Part shown: one piece after another, positions 7,648-15,600 of the stretch | Position numbering within the stretch: position 1 is the first letter of the stretch | Layout of the letters: each line of letters starts with the position of its first letter | Assembly (NCBI GenBank): GCA_003131365.1 | Contig: PKVB01000188.1 | Coordinates: 11,422-40,151 of the forward strand | Source: Gemmatimonadota bacterium | GTDB lineage: Bacteria > Gemmatimonadota > Gemmatimonadetes > Gemmatimonadales > Gemmatimonadaceae | Direction: 5' to 3' | Length of the DNA: 28,730 nucleotides | Translations under genes and position numbers: made by a program | Notes under the pieces: model-generated | The model's database searches: none | Seen by the model: the letters and a program-made list of their open reading frames with translations, nothing else | What the model was told of the DNA's origin: nothing

Positions 7648-7857
7648 CTAGGCTGCCCCTGCGACGTAGTGCGCTGACCGTCCGCAGCTCTGGCAGCGGA
7701 GAGTCACGTGCGTGTAGGGGGGCGGGGGAATCTGTCGCGGATCGCGCTCGATTGATCCGGCGCACGACGGGCAGCTGAGTGGAGATCCGTGGCGGTCGTT
7801 GCTAATGAGAAACAGGGCTTGGGCGGGATTGTACGCGTTCGGACGTGGCTTGCGCAT
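7648..7857 (-). CDS. Small two-CxxC (zinc-ribbon-like) protein
   Basis: A 69-residue protein with cysteine pairs C29-P-S-C32 and C55-Q-S-C58, the spacing of a small zinc ribbon. The first 25 residues (RKPRPNAYNPAQALFLI) are basic then hydrophobic but do not form a signal peptide. GGAGAG lies 7 bases before the ATG, which supports translation. It is divergent from the lipoprotein gene (52 bases between starts) and upstream of cspA on the same strand. Such proteins bind nucleic acid or other proteins; no specific role can be given. The family was not recognised. Confidence 0.6.
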   Translation of the reverse strand: MRKPRPNAYNPAQALFLISNDRHGSPLSCPSCAGSIERDPRQIPPPPYTHVTLRCQSCGRSAHYVAGAA

Positions 7858-7933
7858 GAGCTCTCCAGTTACTCGAAACGGCGCTGCGCGGTAGGCATCG
7901 CATGGTGAGGTGGACGTTCTTGACGGCTATCCA

Positions 7934-8659
7934 ATGAGAAGAAGAGCTATCGAGATTCGCGAGCGGATCTGCGTCGGGCTGGCCCTGGGCTTTATTACCG
8001 CCTGCGGCCCGCATGCTCACATACCGCTCCGACCGGCCAATCTGCCTGACGCCCTCGTACCAACGGACAGCGGAGCACTCCTGGCAAGGCGCCTAGCACC
8101 GGTCTTATACCTGCAACGGGATGAAACGTTCCGGCTCGAGCGGGTGGTGGCCGTTCTGCACCCTATCCGGCGTGTGATCGCCTACCACTTGTTGTGGCGT
8201 GACGATGTCCACGGGTCGTGGATTCCGTTCACGGTACCGACCGATGAGGAGGTCTTATGGGTAGGCTACGACTCGACTTATGCGCCAACTGACGTCTGGA
8301 CATACTGGCACGGTCAAATCCTTCACACGGCGTGGCCCCGGTCTCAGGTCGTGATCGATGTTCAATGGGGGAAGCACGGAAGTCTCCCCCGAAACGTTCG
8401 ACAAAGCGACCTTCCGAGACCGCGCACACTCAACTTTTTCTACGTCATGACGATCTTTGGGGAGCCCGACATTCTGTTGGGAGACATTACCCGTAAAGGA
8501 CCGCTCTGCTTTTGTCACGGCTACCGAAGGTACCGACAGTTCACCCGGCCAATCGTCCTCGCCGGCAGGCTGGACGCCGTCGTGCGAACGGAGGATCCGA
8601 AGCCTACCCTCCTCGAGGTATTCGGCAGCAAATACTCGAACAAGCACCGCTGGCCCTAA
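7934..8659 (+). CDS. Hypothetical lipoprotein
   Basis: About 241 residues. With the ATG at 7934 the protein begins with a basic stretch (MRRRAIEIRER), then a hydrophobic core, then ITA-C24, a fair lipobox, so it is probably exported and lipid-anchored. A GTG at 7910 in the same frame would add eight residues; neither start has a convincing ribosome binding site. The mature part is rich in aromatic residues (WRDDVHGSWIPF, DVWTYWHG, VQWGKHGSLP) with many conserved-looking Trp, His and Gly. I do not recognise the family. It is monocistronic, divergent from the CxxC gene, and its stop is 9 bases before the terminator hairpin shared with the convergent protease gene. Confidence 0.65.
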   Translation: MRRRAIEIRERICVGLALGFITACGPHAHIPLRPANLPDALVPTDSGALLARRLAPVLYLQRDETFRLERVVAVLHPIRRVIAYHLLWRDDVHGSWIPFTVPTDEEVLWVGYDSTYAPTDVWTYWHGQILHTAWPRSQVVIDVQWGKHGSLPRNVRQSDLPRPRTLNFFYVMTIFGEPDILLGDITRKGPLCFCHGYRRYRQFTRPIVLAGRLDAVVRTEDPKPTLLEVFGSKYSNKHRWP

Positions 8660-8662
8660 ATG

Positions 8663-8695
8663 AAAAAAGCTCCGGCGGGGCATTCCCGCCGGAGC
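8663..8695 (-). terminator. Intrinsic terminator of the S41 protease gene (may act both ways)
   Basis: GCTCCGGCGGG (8669-8679) and CCCGCCGGAGC (8685-8695) are perfect 11-bp complements around a 5-base loop. On the - strand the stem is followed by six T, so it ends the protease transcript, 35 bases after its stop. On the + strand it lies just after the lipoprotein stop, but the following CTTCAATT is a poor T-tract. Confidence 0.88.
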
Positions 8696-8730
8696 CTTCA
8701 ATTCTGTCTTTCCGTTCAGCGACGTTGCAA

Positions 8731-10335
8731 TTATTGACGAGCCGAGGCGGACGCAGCGGTCGCCTGCTCCCGCTGAGCGATGGTGAAGAGATCCTTCTGA
8801 GACGCGCTCTGCTTGAGAACCTGCAGCGCGTGCATCAGCTGATTGTCCTCCGGGACGCTGCGCCGCTTGGCCGTGGAATCACCGAAGGCCAACCGCGCGA
8901 CAGTATTGCTGAGCAGTCGATCGATCTCTGAACCAGCCTGTTCATACTGTGCGTGATCGATGGTGACTCCCTTCGCCTGGAGGCGGCGATAGAACTCTTC
9001 GCGCCACGTCGAAGGCACTGTGAAATCAGGGCGGACTGTTTTCTTCAGCTCGAGCGAGTAGTCCATAAGCGTCGCTCTCACATCGGCCGTCTTCGGAGCG
9101 AAGGCGTTGAACACCTTCTGTTCCGCGGTGGTCAATGTGTCGGGGCGAACGATGATGTCGGGCGTGATGGCGCCGCCACCGTAAACAATGCGGCCGGCGT
9201 CCGATTTGAAGGCGGGTCGCGAGCGACGAGCCGAATCGGTCTCCAAAGAATCGGGCATCACTTCCACGAACTCACCACTGGGAAGAAGCTTGCGCTCCTT
9301 CTGGATAGAGCGGCCGTTCGGCGTGTACCACTTTGCCGTCGTCATCTTGAGCGCATAACCGCCTTCGAGTGGGAACACCGACTGCACGAGGCCTTTTCCG
9401 AAGGAAGTAGTGCCGACGATGAGAGCGCGGTCGTGGTCCTGGAGAGCACCGGCAACGATCTCGGAAGCCGAAGCGCTTCTTCCGTCGGTCAGAAGCACCA
9501 GCGGGATCGTCGGCGCGACTGGATCATCGCTGGCGACGAAACTCTGATTCTCGCCGTTGCGGGCGCGGATGCTCGAGATCTGCTGCCCCTTCTTGAGGAA
9601 GAGGTTGCTGACGCTCAACGACTGATCGAGGATGCCGCCCGGATTTCCGCGGAGATCAATGACGATTCCCCGTGCGCCCTCGCGTGACAAGCGGGTGATT
9701 GAGGTTTCGAGCTCGTCTTTCGCGCTTTCGTTGAACTGGAGAAGGGGGACGTAGCCCACCTTGTTGTCGAGCATTATCGCGTAGGGAACGGCGGGGATGT
9801 TGACGACGGCGCGAGTGAAAGTGATCGGGATCAGCTCAGGCACGCCCGGCCGTGAGAACTTGACCAGAACCTTGCTGCCAGGACTTCCCTTCAGCGCATC
9901 GGAGGTCTGTGAGACGGTCCAACCGCGGGTATTGGTCGTGTCGACGAAGTTGATGTGATCGCCTTCCTGTACGCCGGCCTGCTCGGCTGGTGTATGCGGG
10001 AATACGCGCTGCACGCTGATGAAGCCCTGCGTCTCGGCGATCTCCATTCCGATGCCGGCGTAGCGTCCGTTCGTCTGCGCGTTGAAGGAAGAAAGCTCTT
10101 TCGGCGAGAGCAGGATGCTGTATGGGTCGTTCAGCTCGTGAACGAGTCCACGAGCGGCCTTTTCGTAAAGAGTCGCGGCGTCGACGGTGTCGACGAAGCG
10201 GCTGGACACGATGTTAAGGACCTGGTCGAGCAAGCGAGCGCCTTGCTGGCTCTCGTGCTGCTGAAATACGAAACCGCCGGCCAGCAGCGGAATCAGTGCG
10301 AGGCCGAGCAGCAAGCTTATTCTGGGTCGGGACAT
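8731..10335 (-). CDS. S41 family C-terminal processing peptidase (CtpA/Prc type)
   Basis: A 534-residue serine protease. An N-terminal hydrophobic segment (residues 7-24, ISLLLGLALIPLLAGGFVF) anchors or exports it to the periplasm. A helical region (about 32-85) precedes a PDZ domain (about 90-175, GIGMEI, then VFPHTPAEQAGVQEGD). The peptidase core contains VIDLRGNPGG, DGRSAS289ASEIVAGALQD and TSFGK314GLVQ; Ser289 and Lys314 are the expected catalytic dyad, spaced 25 residues as in the family. These enzymes trim C-termini of envelope proteins or degrade tagged ones; the PDZ domain recognises the end of the substrate. A tail of about 140 residues after the core is helical and less conserved. 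It is followed by a strong terminator; the 104 bases upstream, before the RPA-like stop, show no clear promoter. Confidence 0.92.
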   Translation of the reverse strand: MSRPRISLLLGLALIPLLAGGFVFQQHESQQGARLLDQVLNIVSSRFVDTVDAATLYEKAARGLVHELNDPYSILLSPKELSSFNAQTNGRYAGIGMEIAETQGFISVQRVFPHTPAEQAGVQEGDHINFVDTTNTRGWTVSQTSDALKGSPGSKVLVKFSRPGVPELIPITFTRAVVNIPAVPYAIMLDNKVGYVPLLQFNESAKDELETSITRLSREGARGIVIDLRGNPGGILDQSLSVSNLFLKKGQQISSIRARNGENQSFVASDDPVAPTIPLVLLTDGRSASASEIVAGALQDHDRALIVGTTSFGKGLVQSVFPLEGGYALKMTTAKWYTPNGRSIQKERKLLPSGEFVEVMPDSLETDSARRSRPAFKSDAGRIVYGGGAITPDIIVRPDTLTTAEQKVFNAFAPKTADVRATLMDYSLELKKTVRPDFTVPSTWREEFYRRLQAKGVTIDHAQYEQAGSEIDRLLSNTVARLAFGDSTAKRRSVPEDNQLMHALQVLKQSASQKDLFTIAQREQATAASASARQ

Positions 10336-10439
10336 ACGGCTCTAGGTAGAGAGAAGAAGGCGGTAACGTAATAGATACGCCTTCGGCCAGTCAGTGTTCC
10401 TCCATGGACGCACAAAAGGCACCAGCGGAACATCGCCGA

Positions 10440-11291
10440 TCAGGCGGCACGGGAGGCCAGCACGTAGTCCACGAGCCAGTCGCGGTTTAGCTGCCTGAAG
10501 GTGGCATCGCGGAGGAGCCCGGCCGCGAGCAGCATCTCGTGGGCGGGCTGGAGCACTCGTTGCAAATGGGAGGGATACCGCTGGGTCAGAGGAAGCTGCT
10601 CCGCGAGGGACGCGAGGGGTACTCTCCACGTTACCATTCCCTCCTCTCTCGCCACTTCGAGCAGCCGGTAGAGCCTTCTGGCAACGGGATTGGTGAGAGA
10701 CATGTAGTGGGTCGAAGAGAGCGTCACGGTGTGTCCCGCCGCGATGTTTGCGCGGATTACTGGACCGATCGTTATGTGTGCGTCGCCCGGCTCCGAAGCG
10801 GTGAGCACGGGAAACAGGGTGAATTGTTCGCGCTCCGCCATTCGTCGGCGCGCGATGGAAACCGAGGAGAGAATGGTAAAGCGTCCTTCTAGCGGCTGTC
10901 CTTCTTTTGCCGCAACGTACACTCCGCTCGACTCGAGAGTGGTCCGCTCGAGTCGCGTCAATGCGGATCGCAGCTGCTCGTATGTTCTGCCGTCAACGCG
11001 CCGACCGATGGAGCGGAGGAAGGCGTGGAGCGTAAAGCTTATCACTCCGTCCTCGGGAGCTCCCGCCTCGTGATAACGATGGAGGAGCTCGATGTACACG
11101 TCCTGATCGAAGGTTCCGGGCAAGCGGTCGCCCGGGCTGGGCAGCACACGCCACCGCCCGCCGCTCTCCGGAGAGAAGGAAATTGCCGTGTCCTCGGCAG
11201 AATCGCTCAGTCGGAAGATCGGGAGCGCTTCGAGGGAGCGGTCGAGAACGATAGCACGCGTCGCGATTCGTCGACGGGCCACGAAGGTCAT
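10440..11291 (-). CDS. Replication initiator protein A-like (RPA family) DNA-binding protein
   Basis: About 283 residues from the ATG at 11291; a GTG at 11309 would add six residues and run into the divergent gene. The pattern LPGTFDQDVYIELLHRYHEAG, then ISFTLHAFLRSIGRRVDGRTYEQLRSALTRLERT resembles the first winged helix of the replication initiator A family. The second half (PVARRLYRLLEVAREEG, then LASLAEQLPL, then LQRVLQPAHEMLLAAGLL) fits a second winged helix. RPA proteins bind iterons at plasmid origins. I saw no plasmid partition genes and no iteron-like direct repeats nearby, so this may be a chromosomal relative with a regulatory or unknown role. The family call comes from memory of its pattern and is moderately sure. 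No Shine-Dalgarno sequence is visible. Confidence 0.62.
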   Translation of the reverse strand: MTFVARRRIATRAIVLDRSLEALPIFRLSDSAEDTAISFSPESGGRWRVLPSPGDRLPGTFDQDVYIELLHRYHEAGAPEDGVISFTLHAFLRSIGRRVDGRTYEQLRSALTRLERTTLESSGVYVAAKEGQPLEGRFTILSSVSIARRRMAEREQFTLFPVLTASEPGDAHITIGPVIRANIAAGHTVTLSSTHYMSLTNPVARRLYRLLEVAREEGMVTWRVPLASLAEQLPLTQRYPSHLQRVLQPAHEMLLAAGLLRDATFRQLNRDWLVDYVLASRAA

Positions 11292-11302
11292 GCAGAGAGA
11301 AT

Positions 11303-12601
11303 ATGTCACTGATCAAGTACATAGCAATCGCGGCGCTCAGTCTGTTCGGGCTGGTTCTGGCGCTTATCGGCATTTTGTCGGTGACTCACGACACGCCGGT
11401 TACGAGCGTAATCGCGGAAGGCGACAAGGACGGGCCGCCGAGCGTCGAGGATCCGCTATTCGCCCGGAGCATCGAGCTGTTCACGGGAACGCACATCGAT
11501 CCCGGCAACAGCGTGCAGATCCTGCTGAACGGAAACGGCACCTACCCTCTACTATGGAAGGATATCGGTTCCGCCCAGCACACCTTAACGGTGCAGATGT
11601 ACTACTCGCAGCCAGGCGCGGTCGCCGACACGATGGCGAAGTATCTGATCGATCGCGCGCAGCACAAGGTGCGCGTGCTGCTGCTGCTCGATGCGTTCGG
11701 GTCCCAGCCGCTCAAGGGGGAGTGGCGTGACAGTCTCAAGCGCGCCGGCGTCGAGGTCAGGTGGCTGAGACCTCTTCGCTGGTACACACTGCAGAAGGCA
11801 GCCCAGCGATCGCACGTTCGCGTGGTCGTGATCGATGGAAAGATCGGCTACACCGGAGGGTTCGGGCTAGCCGACTATTGGCTGGGAGACGGCCATCACG
11901 CGGACCAGTGGCGCGAGACCAATGTGCGATTCGAGGGGCCGACAGTGGCAGCGTTGCAAGCAGCGTTTGCGGCGGCTTGGGCTGAAGCGACAGGCGAGCT
12001 GCTGACCGGCGACCTGTTCTTTCCAAGGAGCTCTTTTGCCGATGTCGGGGACGTGCAGGCCGGCCTGATGTACAGCATTCCCAGCACCGGAAGCACGCCG
12101 GCGGAAAGATTTCTGGCGCTGTCGATCGCAGGCGCCAGAAAAACGCTCTACATCAGCAACTCATACTTCGTTCCGGGCGAGAATTTCATGCAGCTGCTTC
12201 TGGCGGCAGCGAAAAGGGGTGTCGACGTTCGGGTTATCACAGTGGGCGACAAGACCGATGTGAAGACGACCTGGTACGCGGGGCGAACCTACTACGAGAA
12301 ACTCCTCGAAGGCGGCGTGAAGATCTACGAGTACCAACCGACGATGATGCACGCGAAGAGCATTGTAGTGGACGGCATCTGGTCTTACATGGGATCCATG
12401 AACTTCGACAACCGTTCGCTGTCCTTCAACAACGAGTCGCTGTTGGTGTCGCTCGACCGCCATGTTGGAGCACAAATGGACTCGATCTTCATGGATGACA
12501 CGAAATGGTCCAAGGAGATCAAGCTCGACGAGTTCAGAAAGCGGCCGCTGTCGGGCAAGATTCTAGAGTGGGGGGCACAGAAACTGAGGCGTGTTCTTTA
12601 G
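11303..12601 (+). CDS. Phospholipase D / cardiolipin synthase-like protein
   Basis: A 432-residue membrane-anchored PLD-superfamily protein. One N-terminal helix (about 5-27, IAIAALSLFGLVLALIGIL) anchors it. Two catalytic repeats follow: the second is canonical, H350-A-K352-x4-D357 with the downstream GSMNFDNRS; the first reads H171-V-R173-x4-D178 followed by GGFGLADYW, so the usual Lys is an Arg. Cardiolipin synthases of this class join two phosphatidylglycerols through a phosphatidyl-histidine intermediate. Length and single anchor fit the Cls group, but with an altered first motif a different transfer reaction is possible. GAGAGA lies just before the ATG. The gene is divergent from the RPA-like gene with 11 bases between start codons, and Lhr begins 33 bases after its stop, so the two may be co-transcribed. 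Confidence 0.82.
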   Translation: MSLIKYIAIAALSLFGLVLALIGILSVTHDTPVTSVIAEGDKDGPPSVEDPLFARSIELFTGTHIDPGNSVQILLNGNGTYPLLWKDIGSAQHTLTVQMYYSQPGAVADTMAKYLIDRAQHKVRVLLLLDAFGSQPLKGEWRDSLKRAGVEVRWLRPLRWYTLQKAAQRSHVRVVVIDGKIGYTGGFGLADYWLGDGHHADQWRETNVRFEGPTVAALQAAFAAAWAEATGELLTGDLFFPRSSFADVGDVQAGLMYSIPSTGSTPAERFLALSIAGARKTLYISNSYFVPGENFMQLLLAAAKRGVDVRVITVGDKTDVKTTWYAGRTYYEKLLEGGVKIYEYQPTMMHAKSIVVDGIWSYMGSMNFDNRSLSFNNESLLVSLDRHVGAQMDSIFMDDTKWSKEIKLDEFRKRPLSGKILEWGAQKLRRVL

Positions 12602-12634
12602 CAGCTCGCCTGGAGCCGCTGCCTGGCCGGTGAT

Positions 12635-15600
12635 GTGACTACTAGCCCTTCCATGCTGGCGCGCTTTCACCCGCTCGTGCGGCGGTGGTTCAAGGAGACC
12701 TTCGGGAAGCCGAGTGATCCGCAGCGCGAGGGTTGGCCGGCGATCGCCAGCGGAGCGCACACCCTCATACTCGCTCCAACCGGGACCGGGAAAACGCTGG
12801 CGGCGTTTCTGTGGGAGCTGAACGACCTGATCGTGCGCGGAACGAAAGAGCCGCTCTCGAATGCGGTTCAGCTTCTTTACATCTCGCCGCTTAAGGCTCT
12901 CAACAACGACATTCAAAGAAATCTCGAACGGCCGCTCGCGGAGCTTCGAGAGCGGTTCGCGGCCGAAGGCAAGGAGCTTCCAGAGATTCGCGTCGCCGTT
13001 CGCACGGGAGACACGCCAGCCTCCGCGCGCGCAAGGATGCTTCGAAAGTCCCCGCACATTCTGATCACGACGCCGGAATCGCTCAACATCATGCTGACCA
13101 CGATAAAGGGACGCGGCATGTTCAGCGGTGTCCGCGCGGTGATTGTCGACGAGATCCATGCAATAGCGGGGACCAAACGCGGTGCCCATCTGGCGCTGAC
13201 ATTGGAGAGACTCGAAGCGCTGGTCGAAAAACCGCCGCAACGCATAGGCCTGTCCGCGACGCAACGGCCACTCGATGAGGTCGCGCGATTCCTTGGTGGT
13301 TGCGAAGAGAGCACCTCTGGAAGACCGGAGTTCCGTCCGGTGACGATCGTCGATTGCGGCATGACGAAGGAGATGCAGATCACGGTCGAATCGCCCGTCG
13401 CCGATCTCGGAAACGTCGGCGGGAGCGTTTGGCCGGCAGTCGCTCCACTCGTGCTGCGACACATTCGCGCCTCCAGCACGACGCTCGTGTTCGTCAACAA
13501 CCGCGCACAGGCGGAAAAGATAGCGGCGCGCGTGAACGCTCTCGCCGAGGAAGAAGTTGCACTCCCTTATCACGGGTCTCTCGCGCGAGAACGACGATTG
13601 GCTCTGGAAGAGCGGCTCAAGGCCGGATCTCTCCGCGCTCTCGTTACGACAAGCTCCCTCGAGCTGGGAATCGACATCGGGTCGGTAGATCTCGTGATAC
13701 AGCTGCAATCGCCCAAGCGCGTCGCCTCGGCGCTGCAGAGAATCGGACGCGCCGGACATACTCTGGGCGTGCCGAGCCGCGGAATACTCGTACCGACCTT
13801 TCGCGACGATGCGGTGGAGATCGCGGCTATAGTCGCAGCGATGCGTGCCGGAGATGTTGAGCCCACTCACGTAGTGCAGAACGCACTGGATGTGCTCGCC
13901 CAGGTGGTCGTAGCCGCTGTCTCGGTCGATGACTGGCGAACGGAAGACCTGTTTCGTCTCGTGCGGCGAGCCTATCCCTATCACCAGCTCACGCGCGGCG
14001 CCTTCGATGAAGTGCTGGCGATGTTGTCAGGGAAGTATCCGTCCGACATCGCCGCGGAGCTGGAGCCGCGAATCACATGGGACCGCGTCAACGACAAGCT
14101 GATCGGATCCCGCGCGGCGCGGATGACGGCAGTGATCTCAGGTGGGACGATTCCCGATCGCGGGCTGTACACGGTGAATCTTCCGGATCGCACCCGGCTT
14201 GGAGAGCTGGATGAAGAGTTTGTGCACGAGTCGAGGATGGGCGATGTCTTTCAGCTCGGCTCGTCGACGTGGAGAATCGCGGCGATCGAGCACGACCGGG
14301 TGGTAGTGATACCCGCACCCGGGACGCCGGCGCGGATGCCGTTCTGGCACGGGGAGTACATGGCGCGATCGCTGATGCTGAGTCATCGCGTCGGGGCGCT
14401 GCGCCGCGAGCTGGCCGAAGCTCCGAACGAGGAGAGACTCGCCACCGAATACGGCTGTGATGCCGCGACCGCCAGCTCGATCGTGAAATACATCGCGTCA
14501 CAGCGAGTGGCCACAGGGATCGTTCCTGATGACCGGAACATCGTGATCGAGCAATTCAGAGACGAGACTGGCGCAGTGCGCATAGTCATTCACGCCGCGT
14601 TCGGTGGAAGAATCAACGCACCCTGGGGAATGGCGCTAGCCCAGCGTGTGCGCGAGGCGATCAACGACACCGACCTGCAGGTGCAGACGACAGACGACGG
14701 CATCATGCTTCGTCTGCCCGATCTGGGCATGGGTGTACCGCTGCAATCGCTCCTCGGCCTGTCCGGAGCCGAGGCCGAGCAACTCGTGTTGGAAGAAGTA
14801 GGCTCGACGTCTCTCTTTGGCGCGCGTTTCAGAATGAATGCGGCGCGGGCGCTGCTGCTGCCGCGCGGCAATCCGCGGCGTCGTATGCCGCTCTGGCTTC
14901 AACGGCTGAAATCGCTCGATCTGCTCCAGGTCGTGCGGCAGTTTCCCAGCTTTCCGATTCTGGTCGAGACGTACCGCGAAGTCCTGCAGGACGCGTTCGA
15001 CATGCAGGGGCTCAAGGAGACGCTGGCGGAAATCGCGGCGGGCAAGATCCGCGTCCACAGTGTGCAGACCGACGTACCTTCGCCGTTCGCCGCGAGCCTG
15101 CAATTCGGCTTCGTGATGGACTGGCTCTACGGTGACGACACTCCGCGGGCGGAGCAGAGAGCCGCGCTGCTATCGATCGATAGATCACTCCTCGACGAAG
15201 TCATGGGCGGAGAGGGCAGCGACGACATCACACGCGAAGGCATCGAGCAGACTCTGTCGGAAAGGCGCGGAACAGCACCAGGCCGTCGTGCGCGATCCGA
15301 TGACGAGCTCGCGCATCTGCTCGACTGCGCGGGGGATCTCTCCGGCGAAGAGCTGCGATCTCGTATCGCGTCGGAGGAGGAAGATATCCGTGGAGATCCC
15401 TTCGCCAGGCTACTGGAGACCGGGCGCGTCATCGCGATCCAGCTAGGAGGTGAAGGGGCAGAGGAATGGCGCTTCATTCTGACGGAGACATATCCACGTT
15501 ACATCGCAGCCTTCGGCCCCGAGCGGTTGTCCCTGGTGCTGGGCACTGCGGAACTCCTTGAGCAGGGCGCCGCGGCTTTGATTCCGGAAGTACTCCGTCA

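Noticed and set aside
10336..11302. Replication origin with iterons near the RPA-like gene
   Set aside because: No direct repeats of iteron length were seen in the gaps on either side or in the gene starts.
12563..13984. Open frame of 473 codons on the - strand inside lhr
   Set aside because: It overlaps the conserved helicase motifs of lhr completely and shows only Arg-rich shadow sequence.
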